From positions 124,001 through 188,000 of the forward strand of contig NZ_JAMSCK010000002.1 of the NCBI RefSeq assembly GCF_023805255.1: a stretch of 64,000 bases of DNA, read 5' to 3'. The position numbers were made by a program, and so were the translations under genes. The notes beneath the pieces were generated by a model. The model was given only the letters and a program-made list of their open reading frames with translations, did no database searches and was not told where the DNA came from. The stretch comes from Gramella jeungdoensis. Its GTDB lineage: Bacteria > Bacteroidota > Bacteroidia > Flavobacteriales > Flavobacteriaceae. Shown in pieces: positions 1-8,678 of this stretch (its first letter is position 1; every line of letters starts with the position of its first letter).

Positions 1-335
1 ATGGAGCTGGTACAGGAGATGAAGCCTGTAGCTTTTGCCAGGGTGCTAAAGATCCTAATTCTTCAGTGAACCCTCAAAAGGCTATTATTTCCCTGGTTAA
101 TAACCGTGGAACAGAATATGGTACGTATATCGCCGTACAAAACGAACTTGTGGCTGCTTACAATCAGCTGCGTGATCGTGAAGCACAGCGTATGTATGGG
201 ATGACTTTTACACAGATGGAGAAGAATTACAACGATCCTAACTATAATGGGGATAAAGATGCCCTGAAAGAGAAGATCGATGTGATTACCGATATGATCC
301 CACAAAAGTTATCTGAAGCCGAACCAACAAGCTAA
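1..335 (+). CDS. exbD: ExbD/TolR-family biopolymer transport protein, 5'-truncated by the window edge
   Basis: The reading frame is open from base 3 to the stop at 333-335, with no stop back to the window edge, so this is the C-terminal part of a longer gene; the GTG at 66 is internal rather than a start. Visible are about 110 residues of a soluble, acidic periplasmic-type region with a Cys pair (ACSFC) near the edge. It sits 31 bp before a complete exbD gene. Flavobacteria commonly carry exbB followed by two exbD paralogues, and this position fits the first. ExbD works with ExbB and TonB to energise outer-membrane receptors. The family call rests mainly on context because the membrane anchor lies outside the window. 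Confidence 0.6.
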   Translation, partial: GAGTGDEACSFCQGAKDPNSSVNPQKAIISLVNNRGTEYGTYIAVQNELVAAYNQLRDREAQRMYGMTFTQMEKNYNDPNYNGDKDALKEKIDVITDMIPQKLSEAEPTS

Positions 336-366
336 TAGAGCTTAAAAACCGAAAACGACTTTAATT

Positions 367-849
367 ATGTCTAAATTTAAAAAGAAAAAATCTGGAGATC
401 TGCCTGCTATTAGTACGGCATCTTTACCTGATATCGTTTTCATGCTTCTGTTTTTCTTTATGGTGGCCACGGTGATGCGTCAGAATACTCTGATGGTTGA
501 AAATAAATTACCGTTCGCTGATCAGGTTGAAAAACTTGACAAGAAAGATTTGATCATGTATATCTATGCTGGGAAACCTAGCCAGAGATATAGAGCACAA
601 TATGGAAATGAGGCCCGTATCCAGTTAAACGATAAGTTTGCCAGTGTTGAGGAAGTTCAGCAGTTTATATACTCTGAGCGTGAATCAAAAAGGGAAGAGT
701 TGATACCTTACCTTACCACTGCACTTAAAGTTGATGAGGAAACAAACATGGGACTTGTTTCAGATATCAAACAGGAATTGAGAAAAGCTGAAGCTCTCAA
801 GATCAACTACACCACTGTAGTTGGAGATGCGATGCAAAACGTAGAATAA
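367..849 (+). CDS. exbD: ExbD/TolR-family biopolymer transport protein
   Basis: This 160-residue protein has the ExbD layout: a short Lys-rich cytoplasmic N-terminus (SKFKKKKSGD), the conserved stretch STASLPDIVFMLLFFFM around residues 17-34 with the Asp essential for proton transfer, one membrane helix, then a periplasmic domain. ExbD forms the inner-membrane proton channel with ExbB and drives TonB-dependent transport. It follows another exbD-like gene by 31 bp and ends before a strong terminator, so it is probably the last gene of an exbB-exbD-exbD operon. A TolR role with TolQ is the alternative, but the tandem arrangement favours ExbD. Confidence 0.9.
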   Translation: MSKFKKKKSGDLPAISTASLPDIVFMLLFFFMVATVMRQNTLMVENKLPFADQVEKLDKKDLIMYIYAGKPSQRYRAQYGNEARIQLNDKFASVEEVQQFIYSERESKREELIPYLTTALKVDEETNMGLVSDIKQELRKAEALKINYTTVVGDAMQNVE

Positions 850-873
850 TCTTTTCGATTTAATTATATAAAG

Positions 874-910
874 CATCCTGTCTGGGTAAAATCAGACAGG
901 ATGTTTTTTT
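874..910 (+). terminator. Rho-independent terminator after exbD
   Basis: An 11-bp perfect stem (CATCCTGTCTG pairing with CAGACAGGATG) closes an 8-base loop and is followed by seven T residues. It lies 24 bp after the exbD stop codon. Confidence 0.92.
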
Positions 911-931
911 ATATTTAGGCTTCAGATATAA

Positions 932-1657
932 ATGCTAATGAGCTTGAAAACTTACTTGTTCGCCCTTCTTATGATTTTCCCCCTCTTCACAATGGCACAG
1001 GAAGAAGAGGATAGGTACAAGATACCAGATAGCGTTCCATTTAGCATAGACAGCCTTTACAGGGAAGATCAGTTCTATGTTGGGTTTAGCTTTAACCTGG
1101 TCACCAATAAGCCTGCTACGATCTCCCAGGAAAGTTTTTCCGGTGGTCTGCATTTGGGATTTATCAGGGACTTTCCCTTGAATGAAAGGCGAAATATAGC
1201 ACTGGGAGCGGGCCTGGGCTGGTCTATAAACAGTTATGGTCAAAACTTGTTTATTGGAAAGGATTCCAGTGGTAATACTCTTTTTAGAAGTCTGGATGAT
1301 AGCCAGGATTATGATACGAACCGTTTTACAACACAACTCGTAGAAGCCCCGATTGAATTCCGCTGGCGCGCGTCGACTCCCGCAACCTATAAGTTCTGGC
1401 GTATCTATACGGGTTTAAGGCTGGGCTATATTTATAATTTCAGAAGTAATTATAAAGATCGGGATACACAGGTAATTATTAATGACTTGCCAGAACTAAA
1501 CCGATTTCGTTTGGGAACCACTTTTACCTTTGGGTATAACACCTTCAATTTTCAATTCTATTATGCTCTTAATCCCTTTTTCAGAGATGCGATGGTAGAC
1601 GAAAGGGAACTGGGACTTTCTACCCTAAAAATAGGTCTGACATTCTATATTCTGTAA
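932..1657 (+). CDS. Outer-membrane beta-barrel protein (PorT-like / OMP_b-brl family)
   Basis: The 241-residue product has an N-terminal signal peptide ending near FTMAQ (about residue 22; slightly shorter if the ATG at 938 is used), then alternating hydrophobic/polar strands rich in aromatic residues and Gly (GLHLGFIRDF, ALGAGLGWS, YTGLRLGYIYNF), and it ends in an aromatic-containing strand (LKIGLTFYIL). That is typical of small eight-stranded outer-membrane barrels of Bacteroidetes, often annotated as porin or PorT family. It follows the exbD terminator. The substrate is unknown and no T9SS role can be claimed from sequence alone. Its last 38 bp overlap the convergent downstream gene. Confidence 0.7.
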   Translation: MLMSLKTYLFALLMIFPLFTMAQEEEDRYKIPDSVPFSIDSLYREDQFYVGFSFNLVTNKPATISQESFSGGLHLGFIRDFPLNERRNIALGAGLGWSINSYGQNLFIGKDSSGNTLFRSLDDSQDYDTNRFTTQLVEAPIEFRWRASTPATYKFWRIYTGLRLGYIYNFRSNYKDRDTQVIINDLPELNRFRLGTTFTFGYNTFNFQFYYALNPFFRDAMVDERELGLSTLKIGLTFYIL

Positions 1658-2258
1658 ACCAGAAATTGAACACTAGTAATTGAGGGATTAACCCGGCAAG
1701 AACTCCCAGGACTATTTCCCAGCCAGAATGCGCTTTGTAATAAAGACGTGAGGAGGCTGTTAGACCTGTTGCAACGATCAAAAAGCTGATGGTGTAAATA
1801 AAGTAAAGGTGAAAATAGATACAGAAGCCTGCTACGAACATTAAAAGACCTGACATCCCAACCATATGAAGGCTTAATTTTATCCTGAACCAGGTTAGAA
1901 TATATGTGATCGCCGAAGAGATCAGGATTCCGACAAAATAATAATAGAGTCCCGGGTAATTATAGATGTTTAGAATCTGGTTAAGCACCATGAAACTTAA
2001 GAGTAAAAAAAAGAAAAGAGGCCATTTTCTCTCTTCAACTTTTTCCAGGAATATGTTGTTAACCTTGCCTAGGTTTTTTAGTAAAAAGTAAAATACTATT
2101 GGAATAAAAATAGTAATGATAGCGATTGCCAAAAGCTTTGCCTTAATGATTTCCTCAGGAAAATAACGCGGGATAAAGAGGAAGTAGAAAAGACTTCCTG
2201 CAAAAGGCATCCATAGCGGATGGAATAAGTAGGAGGCAAGCTTAAGGATTAATTTCAT
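1620..2258 (-). CDS. Integral membrane protein with a PAP2-like C-terminus
   Basis: This 212-residue protein has about six hydrophobic segments. The last third carries a SRLYYKAHSGWEIVLGVLAG segment resembling the C-terminal SR...H phosphatase motif of PAP2-type lipid phosphatases, but the full KX6RP motif is not obvious, so function is uncertain. The ATG at 2258 is preferred over an in-frame TTG one codon upstream, giving a one-base overlap with the rpoN stop (TGATG) and translational coupling to rpoN. Its 3' end overlaps the convergent barrel gene by 38 bp. Confidence 0.65.
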   Translation of the reverse strand: MKLILKLASYLFHPLWMPFAGSLFYFLFIPRYFPEEIIKAKLLAIAIITIFIPIVFYFLLKNLGKVNNIFLEKVEERKWPLFFFLLLSFMVLNQILNIYNYPGLYYYFVGILISSAITYILTWFRIKLSLHMVGMSGLLMFVAGFCIYFHLYFIYTISFLIVATGLTASSRLYYKAHSGWEIVLGVLAGLIPQLLVFNFWFTEYRMSDLFLG

Positions 2259-3715
2259 CAAATTTCTTTACGTAATCTTGCTACCGGAATATCCAGTTGT
2301 TCCCTATATTTGGCAACTGTTCTTCGGGCAATAGGGTAACCTTTGTCTTTTAATACTTTCGCCAGTTTTTCATCGGTTAATGGCTTGCGCTTATTTTCTT
2401 CTTCAATAGACATTTCAAGGATCTTCTTGATCTCCCTGGTAGAAACTTCCTCTCCCTGATCATTGGTCATAGACTCAGAAAAGAACTCCTTGATCAATTT
2501 AGTTCCGTAAGGAGTGTCTACATATTTTGAATTAGCTACCCTTGAAACCGTAGAAACGTCCATTTCAATCTCATCGGCGATATCTTTCAGGATCATAGGT
2601 CTGAGATTACGTTCATCGCCTGTGAGGAAATATTCCTTTTGATAATTCATTATAGAGCTCATGGTTACCATGAGGGTTTGTTGCCTTTGCTTGATAGCTT
2701 CAATAAACCATTTGGCTGCATCAAGTTTCTGCTTGATGAACATAACCGCATCCTTCTGGGCTTTGGTCTTCTCTTTGGATTCTTTGTAGCCCTTAAGCAT
2801 ATTACTGTAATCTCTGGATATATGCATTTCAGGAGCATTTCTCCCATTGAGGCTAAGTTGAAGCTCGCCGTCTTCTATTTTAATTGTGAAATCGGGAATC
2901 ACATGCTCTACCATGCGCGTGTTTCCTGAATATGCTCCTCCGGGTTTGGGATTAAGGTGCTCAATGACTTCTATCGCATCACGCAATTCATCTTCACTAA
3001 TATCGTGGCGGGAAAGAAGCTTTTTGTAATGTTTCTTACTGAAATGATCAAAAGATCGCTCAATGATTTCCGTGGCCAGGGTTACCTGTTTAGTAGGTTC
3101 TTTTCTTTTTAGCTGTATAAGCAGGCATTCTTCCAGACTGCGGGCACCCACCCCGGCCGGATCCAGTTTTTGCACCTTTTGCAATACCTTTTCTACAGTT
3201 TCTTCATCGGTATAAACATTTTGGGTGAATGCAAGATCATCTACAATGTCCTGAACACTTCGTCTTATATAACCACTCTCATCAACACTTCCCACGAGGA
3301 ATTCTGCTATCTGTTGTTCAGTGTCATCAAACCTGAAAGTGCTTAACTGTGTCTTTAAATGCTGAGTGAAGGAAGTTCCGGCAGCATACGGTATACGCTT
3401 ATCATCGTCATCGGGACTGTAATTATTTGTCTGAAGCCTGTAGCTGGGAATTTCATCATCACTTAAATACTCATCAACATCGATCTCTGTCTCTATCGTC
3501 TCATTATCATAATCATCTTCAGTGTTCTCGTTACTCAGATCGTCATACTCGTCAATTCTTTCTTCTTTACCATCTTCCAGAGCAGGGTTTTCCTCCAGTT
3601 CCTGCTTGATTCTCTGTTCGAATGCCTGAGTAGGCAGCTGAATCAGTTTCATCAGCTGGATCTGCTGAGGAGATAGTTTTTGAGACAGTTTAAGATTTAA
3701 TTGTTGCTTTAGCAT
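2258..3715 (-). CDS. rpoN: RNA polymerase sigma-54 factor
   Basis: The 485-residue protein has all sigma-54 parts in order: the Gln/Leu-rich activator-interacting region I (LSQKLSPQQIQLMKLIQL) in the first 50 residues, a strongly acidic region II (about 50-110), the core-binding region, a helix-turn-helix region, and the RpoN box ARRTVAKYRE at 463-472 that recognises the -24 element. Sigma-54 directs core polymerase to -24/-12 promoters and needs an AAA+ activator; none is encoded in this window. It is coupled by a one-base overlap to the downstream membrane protein. Length and motifs are normal. Confidence 0.97.
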   Translation of the reverse strand: MLKQQLNLKLSQKLSPQQIQLMKLIQLPTQAFEQRIKQELEENPALEDGKEERIDEYDDLSNENTEDDYDNETIETEIDVDEYLSDDEIPSYRLQTNNYSPDDDDKRIPYAAGTSFTQHLKTQLSTFRFDDTEQQIAEFLVGSVDESGYIRRSVQDIVDDLAFTQNVYTDEETVEKVLQKVQKLDPAGVGARSLEECLLIQLKRKEPTKQVTLATEIIERSFDHFSKKHYKKLLSRHDISEDELRDAIEVIEHLNPKPGGAYSGNTRMVEHVIPDFTIKIEDGELQLSLNGRNAPEMHISRDYSNMLKGYKESKEKTKAQKDAVMFIKQKLDAAKWFIEAIKQRQQTLMVTMSSIMNYQKEYFLTGDERNLRPMILKDIADEIEMDVSTVSRVANSKYVDTPYGTKLIKEFFSESMTNDQGEEVSTREIKKILEMSIEEENKRKPLTDEKLAKVLKDKGYPIARRTVAKYREQLDIPVARLRKEI

Positions 3716-3734
3716 ATAAAAATTGCTTCTCTAA

Positions 3735-3742
3735 CAAAAATA
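3735..3742 (-). promoter_or_regulatory. Candidate -7 promoter element for rpoN
   Basis: Read on the minus strand, this is TATTTTTG, a match to the Bacteroidetes -7 consensus TAnnTTTG, ending 20 bp before the rpoN ATG. No clear -33 TTTG is seen at the right distance. Confidence 0.45.
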
Positions 3743-3798
3743 AGGAAAATCCAGACCATACTCGCTTTGGCACGACCCATGATTGTGGTAAAATTTTG

Positions 3799-4668
3799 TT
3801 AAGGGAGCCTGTAGCGCTTAAGACTCCTTAGTTTTTTGGGAAGTGACATCTCAAAATGCATTGACTCCTTTGTGACAGGATGCTGGAAGGAGATACTCAC
3901 GGCAAAAAGGTAAAGTGTTTTCCCCTTGAAAAGGCCCAATTCTTCTTCCCCGTACTCAACATCTCCCACAATCGGATTCCCGTTTTTTGCCAGATGTATC
4001 CTTATTTGATGAGTTCTACCTGTTAACGGATTTGCTTCTGCCAAAGTATATTTTTTATTCTCTATTTCGAATTTTTCCTTAGGAGTTACCTTCGTTGAAG
4101 CAGTTTTATCCTCGATACTGGAATTTATCTCTACCGGTTCTGGAATCTCCCCGTTTACAAGGGCATAATAGACCTTATTGATTCTTCTTTCCTTAAAATC
4201 CTGCTGGAGGCCTATGAGCGCTTTTCTTGATTTTGCACAGAGCAGAATTCCTGAAGTAGGATTATCTAATCGGTGAGCGGGAAGGGGTAAACTTAGCGCG
4301 TCTGGAGCTGTTGAAGCCTTAAGATTGTATGGCAAGGCATTCTGTATGGTTTTAAAATAGTTCCCGCTGGTAGGATAACCAGGAGGTTTGTGGACCACGG
4401 CCAAATCTTCATCTTCAAATAAGATCTCAAGTTTCAATTCAAAGACTTTCTTTGCTGAAACTTCCTGCTTTAGAAGATCAATTTTTTGCCCTTCCTTTAT
4501 CCAGTCAGCAGTATGAGCTTTCCTGTCATTAATAAGGATAAGGCCTTTTTTTATGGCTTTTTTGATCCCGCTTCGGGTGCGGATAGAGGTGAAGATGGAA
4601 ACCGCATATTCCTGCAATCTAATTTTCTCAGAGACTGCAGGAACAATATGGGTTTCTATTATTTTCAA
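3799..4668 (-). CDS. RluA-family 23S rRNA/tRNA pseudouridine synthase
   Basis: The 289-residue protein has an N-terminal S4-type RNA-binding region (about 15-70) and an RluA catalytic domain. The signature HRLDNPTSG lies at 132-140 with the catalytic Asp at 135; the later GRTHQIRIHLA motif is also present. It isomerises uridine to pseudouridine in a structured RNA; the exact target cannot be read from sequence. The only plausible start is a TTG at 4668, four bases after the asnS stop, so it is probably co-transcribed with and translationally coupled to asnS. No upstream in-frame ATG exists between asnS and this start. Confidence 0.9.
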   Translation of the reverse strand: MKIIETHIVPAVSEKIRLQEYAVSIFTSIRTRSGIKKAIKKGLILINDRKAHTADWIKEGQKIDLLKQEVSAKKVFELKLEILFEDEDLAVVHKPPGYPTSGNYFKTIQNALPYNLKASTAPDALSLPLPAHRLDNPTSGILLCAKSRKALIGLQQDFKERRINKVYYALVNGEIPEPVEINSSIEDKTASTKVTPKEKFEIENKKYTLAEANPLTGRTHQIRIHLAKNGNPIVGDVEYGEEELGLFKGKTLYLFAVSISFQHPVTKESMHFEMSLPKKLRSLKRYRLP

Positions 4669-4672
4669 TAAA

Positions 4673-6115
4673 CTAAAATTCGGCGTTCTGTGGAGTACGT
4701 GGGAACGGAATTACGTCACGAATATTGGTCATTCCGGTGGTAAACTGTACAAGTCTTTCAAACCCTAATCCAAAACCACTGTGTACGCAGGTTCCAAATT
4801 TACGGGTGTCCAGATACCACCAAAGTTCCTCTTCCGGGATATCAAGAGCTTTCATTTTTTCTTTAAGTACATCCAGGCGTTCTTCACGCTGACTTCCTCC
4901 AACTATCTCTCCGATACCCGGGAAAAGGATATCCATCGCTCTTACGGTCTTCTGATCTTCGTTCAGGCGCATATAAAAAGCCTTGATGCTGGCCGGATAA
5001 TCGAAAAGTATCACCGGGGATTTGAAATGTTTCTCCACCAGGTATCTTTCATGTTCACTCTGGAGATCGGCGCCCCATTCTTCAATGATATAATTGAATT
5101 TCTTCTTCTTGTTAGGTTTGGAGTTCTTGAGGATCTCGATAGCTTCGGTATAACTTACCCTTTTGAAATTGTTCTCAAGGACAAAATTGAGCTTTTCAAG
5201 AAGGTTCATTTCACTTCTTTCGGCTTTAGGCTTCAATTTGTCTTCATTCGCCTGCCTTTCTGCAAGGAACTCAAGGTCTTCCTTGCAGTGTTTCATCACA
5301 TATTTCAATACATATTTGATGAATTCTTCAGCAAGGTCCATATTCCCGTCAAGATCACAAAAAGCAACTTCCGGCTCTATCATCCAAAATTCAGCAAGGT
5401 GACGTGAGGTGTTGGAATTTTCAGCTCTAAAAGTTGGGCCAAAGGTATATACCTGCCCAAGCCCCATGGCAAATGCTTCAGCTTCCAGCTGACCTGATAC
5501 CGTAAGATTGGTCTCCTTTCCGAAGAAATCTTCCTTGTAGTTTATGCTGCCATCCTCGTTCTTTGGGGGATTTTTCATATCCAGCGAGGTGACCCTGAAC
5601 ATTTCTCCAGCCCCTTCGGCATCACTTCCGGTAATAATAGGGGTGTTCACATAATGAAAATTCTTATCCTGGAAAAATTTATGCACGGCATAAGACAGTT
5701 TACTGCGAACCCTCATCACGGCACCAAAAGTATTGGTGCGCACTCTTAGGTGAGCCTGTTCTCTAAGCTTTTCCATACTGTGCTTTTTAGGCGACAGGAT
5801 GGTCAGCTTCACCTCCTCGGGATTTGCATCTCCCAGAATCTCAAGCTCAGTTACTTCGATCTCAACCCGCTGCTGGCTTCCCATACTCTCCTTAAGGGTG
5901 CCTTTTACCGAGATCGCAGCTCCGATATTTATTCTTTTAAGCAGCTCTTCATCTGTATTTTCAAAATCGATAACACACTGAAGGTTTTTAAGGGTAGAAC
6001 CATCATTAAGGGCTATGAACCTGTTGCTCCTAAAAGAGCGCACCCAACCTTTAACATGGTACTCCTGTAAAAACTGATCACTTTCCAGTATTTCAGCGAT
6101 TTTTGCTTGTATCAT
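4673..6115 (-). CDS. asnS: Asparaginyl-tRNA synthetase
   Basis: The 480-residue class IIb synthetase has an N-terminal OB-fold anticodon-binding domain (1 to about 100) and a catalytic domain. Motif 2 (FRAENSNTSRHLAEFWMIEPE) covers about 229-249 and motif 3 (GFGLGFERLVQFTTG) begins near 447. The NTSRHLAEFWMIEPE variant separates AsnRS from AspRS and LysRS. It charges tRNA-Asn with asparagine, so the organism does not rely only on transamidation. A good promoter lies upstream, and the RluA-family gene follows after four bases. Confidence 0.97.
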   Translation of the reverse strand: MIQAKIAEILESDQFLQEYHVKGWVRSFRSNRFIALNDGSTLKNLQCVIDFENTDEELLKRINIGAAISVKGTLKESMGSQQRVEIEVTELEILGDANPEEVKLTILSPKKHSMEKLREQAHLRVRTNTFGAVMRVRSKLSYAVHKFFQDKNFHYVNTPIITGSDAEGAGEMFRVTSLDMKNPPKNEDGSINYKEDFFGKETNLTVSGQLEAEAFAMGLGQVYTFGPTFRAENSNTSRHLAEFWMIEPEVAFCDLDGNMDLAEEFIKYVLKYVMKHCKEDLEFLAERQANEDKLKPKAERSEMNLLEKLNFVLENNFKRVSYTEAIEILKNSKPNKKKKFNYIIEEWGADLQSEHERYLVEKHFKSPVILFDYPASIKAFYMRLNEDQKTVRAMDILFPGIGEIVGGSQREERLDVLKEKMKALDIPEEELWWYLDTRKFGTCVHSGFGLGFERLVQFTTGMTNIRDVIPFPRTPQNAEF

Positions 6116-6136
6116 TTACTCAAAATTTAGAAAAAA

Positions 6137-6167
6137 CAAAGATAGTTTTTAGCCTGAAGCTTACCAA
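6137..6167 (-). promoter_or_regulatory. Promoter of asnS (TTG-N20-TATCTTTG)
   Basis: On the minus strand, TTG (6165-6167) is followed after 20 bp by TATCTTTG (6137-6144), matching the Bacteroidetes housekeeping promoter. The -7 box ends 22 bp before the asnS ATG, predicting a short leader. Confidence 0.65.
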
Positions 6168-6190
6168 GCCAGGCCATTTCATTAATATTT

Positions 6191-8602
6191 TTAATTGCTT
6201 TGAACCTTTTCTTCCTGTTCCGGCTCACTTTCATCTTCTTCGATAATCTTCATGGCAGGCTCTTTCAATACATTCTTATTCGCAATGCTTCGCTCTAACG
6301 ATAACAATAAAGATGGGAGCAAAAGGAGGTTTGCAAGCATGGCAAAAAGCAGGGTAGCCGAAACCAGTCCCCCTAATGCAACAGTTCCCCCAAAACTACT
6401 GATCATGAATACTGAAAACCCAAAGAACAATACAATGGATGTATAGAACATACTTACACCGGTCTCTCTTAGAGCCGCGTATACAGATCTTTTGATCTTC
6501 CAGTTATTCGCCTTGAGTTCCTGCCTGTATTTTGCCAGGAAATGTATAGTGTCGTCTACAGAAATTCCGAATGCTATACTGAATACCAGTATCGTGGAGG
6601 GTTTTATTGGAACCCCAAGAAAGCCCATCATTCCTGCAGTTACCAAAAGAGGTAAAAGGTTTGGAACGAGTGAAATCAGGATCATCCTGAAACTTCTGAA
6701 CATCCATGCCATAAGCAGAGCGATCAGGAAGATTGCCAGGCCAAGGGAAATAATCAGGTTTCTAACAAGGTAATTTGTGCCTTTCTGGAAGAGTAAAGCT
6801 TTTCCGGTCAATGAAACCTCATAGCGCTCCTCTGGAAAAATTTTGTTGATTTGCGGAATAAGATCCTCCTCAATGCTTTCCATCTTTTCTGTGCCCACAT
6901 CCTGCATAAAGGTGGTGATACGAGCATATTGCCCCGTTGAATCAACATAAGACTGCATTAGGCCTTCCTGTGAACCCAGGTTTTTCGCGTAAGGCATGAT
7001 GAAATTCCTCTCCTGTGATGTGGGTAACTGGTAGTATTTAGGGTTGCCATTATAGTAGGCCTGTTTTGAATATTTTACCAGTCGTGTAACAGATAGCGGT
7101 TTGGAAAGTTCAGGGATATCCTGGATGAATTGTTCAAGTTCATCGATCCTCTTAAGTGTAGAAAGCTTCAGAACTCCTTTTGGTCTCTTTGTGTCTACTA
7201 ATATTTCCAGTGGCATCACGCCGTCAAACTCTCTTTCAAAGAATTTCACATCCTTGAAGAATTGAGTACTCTGCGGCATGTCTTCCAGAATACTGCCTGA
7301 AATTCTGATGGTATAAATTCCAATGATGCTAGCCGCAAGTAGTGCGACAGAAGTGATATAGATTGCAATCCTGTGGTGTCTAACCATCTTTTCCATCCAG
7401 TTCACAAAACCACCTATCCATCTTTTGGTGAGATGCTTAAGGTGTCTGTCTTTCGGAGGTTTCAGGTAACTGTAGATGACAGGTATTATTAAAAGACTTA
7501 GAACGAAAATCGCCAGTATATTGATGGAAGCCACAACACCAAATTCCCTTAACAGCTGGCTGTCGGTTAAAATGAAGGTGGCAAAACCTGAAGCCGTGGT
7601 GACATTGGTCATAAGGGTGGCATTTCCAACCTTAGTGATCACCCTCTGGAGAGATTTGGCCTGGTTCCCATGCTTCTTTATCTCCTGCTGATATTTATTG
7701 ATAAGGAAGATACAGTTAGGGATTCCTATCACAATAATAAGAGGAGGTATTAATGCCGTAAGTATGGTGATCTCATAATGGAGAAGACCAATTACCCCGA
7801 ATGCCCACATCACACCAATACATACTGTAAACATGGAGATCAGTGTGGCTCTTACTGAGCGAAAGAAAAAGAAGAAGATAAGTGAGGTAACCATTAAGGC
7901 AGCCAGAATAAATAGACCGATTTCGTCTACAATATTCTGTGAGTTCAGGGTCCTTATATATGGCATTCCTGAGACCCTCACATCTATATCATACTTTTCT
8001 TCAAATTCATTTATAAGCGGGTCGAGTTCTTCCAGAACAAATACCTTTCTGGCCTTGGTGTTTACCAGTTCCTTATTCAGGTAAAGAGCAGATTGTATGG
8101 TGTTTGAATGTGAACTATATACCAGATTCTCATAAAAAGGAAGTTCAGTAAAAAGCTTGTTTTCAAACTGTTTTAACTGCAGGCTGTCTGGATCTTCTTC
8201 CAGTGCAGGCTGCATTTCAAATCTTTTGGGATCTTCAAGTTTTTTAAGCTCTTGAAGACTGGCAGGTGAGATGATATGATCTACCTCCGGGTATGATTCA
8301 AGTTTATCAGTAAGTTTATTCCATGCCTTGAATTTTTCAGGCGTAAACAATGCAGAATCCTGAACTCCTAAAAGTATGAGATTGCCCTCTTCGCCAAATT
8401 TGTTCAGGAAATCGGTGTATTTAATATTTACATCATGATCATCGGGCATCAGATTCGCTTCCGTATAGGAAAAACGCATGTTTTTCCATTGAGTGGAAAG
8501 CAGAAAGGTCGTAACCCCTATCATGACGATGATAGTGATCCTGTTTCGTAAAATTAAACGGGCAATGGAGTTCCAGAATCCAAAGCTAAAAATCTTATGC
8601 AT
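6191..8602 (-). CDS. RND-superfamily MMPL-type transporter
   Basis: The 803-residue protein has the duplicated RND/MMPL topology: one N-terminal helix (about 20-40), a large periplasmic loop, five helices (about 220-360), then a second half with a helix near 405-425, another periplasmic domain and a final five-helix cluster (about 630-760). The sterol-sensing-like segment ALIPPLIIVIGIPNCIFLIN and its partner LVFSIAFGISVDDTIHFLAK carry the Asp/His residues expected in the membrane. Such proteins export lipids or hydrophobic compounds using the proton gradient. The cytoplasmic tail is acidic (EEDESEPEQEE). No membrane-fusion protein or outer-membrane channel gene is adjacent, so the substrate is unknown. 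Confidence 0.88.
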   Translation of the reverse strand: MHKIFSFGFWNSIARLILRNRITIIVMIGVTTFLLSTQWKNMRFSYTEANLMPDDHDVNIKYTDFLNKFGEEGNLILLGVQDSALFTPEKFKAWNKLTDKLESYPEVDHIISPASLQELKKLEDPKRFEMQPALEEDPDSLQLKQFENKLFTELPFYENLVYSSHSNTIQSALYLNKELVNTKARKVFVLEELDPLINEFEEKYDIDVRVSGMPYIRTLNSQNIVDEIGLFILAALMVTSLIFFFFFRSVRATLISMFTVCIGVMWAFGVIGLLHYEITILTALIPPLIIVIGIPNCIFLINKYQQEIKKHGNQAKSLQRVITKVGNATLMTNVTTASGFATFILTDSQLLREFGVVASINILAIFVLSLLIIPVIYSYLKPPKDRHLKHLTKRWIGGFVNWMEKMVRHHRIAIYITSVALLAASIIGIYTIRISGSILEDMPQSTQFFKDVKFFEREFDGVMPLEILVDTKRPKGVLKLSTLKRIDELEQFIQDIPELSKPLSVTRLVKYSKQAYYNGNPKYYQLPTSQERNFIMPYAKNLGSQEGLMQSYVDSTGQYARITTFMQDVGTEKMESIEEDLIPQINKIFPEERYEVSLTGKALLFQKGTNYLVRNLIISLGLAIFLIALLMAWMFRSFRMILISLVPNLLPLLVTAGMMGFLGVPIKPSTILVFSIAFGISVDDTIHFLAKYRQELKANNWKIKRSVYAALRETGVSMFYTSIVLFFGFSVFMISSFGGTVALGGLVSATLLFAMLANLLLLPSLLLSLERSIANKNVLKEPAMKIIEEDESEPEQEEKVQSN

Positions 8603-8620
8603 GGCGGTCTTTTAGCGGCG

Positions 8621-8628
8621 CAAAGGTA
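8621..8628 (-). promoter_or_regulatory. Candidate -7 promoter element for the MMPL transporter
   Basis: Minus-strand TACCTTTG matches TAnnTTTG and ends 19 bp before the ATG. No clear -33 element was seen. Confidence 0.5.
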
Positions 8629-8678
8629 AAAAAAGCTCAATTAATTAGTTTGGTATTAGGCCATTAATCTTATAATAA

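Noticed and set aside
3767-3784. Possible sigma-54 -24 element (TTGGCACG) beside rpoN
   Set aside because: The -12 dinucleotide is GA instead of GC and the site points away from any gene start, into the antisense strand of the RluA gene.
4781-5407. 208-residue reading frame opposite asnS
   Set aside because: It is antisense to a full-length, well-conserved asnS; composition (Phe-rich) and lack of any motif mark it as a shadow.
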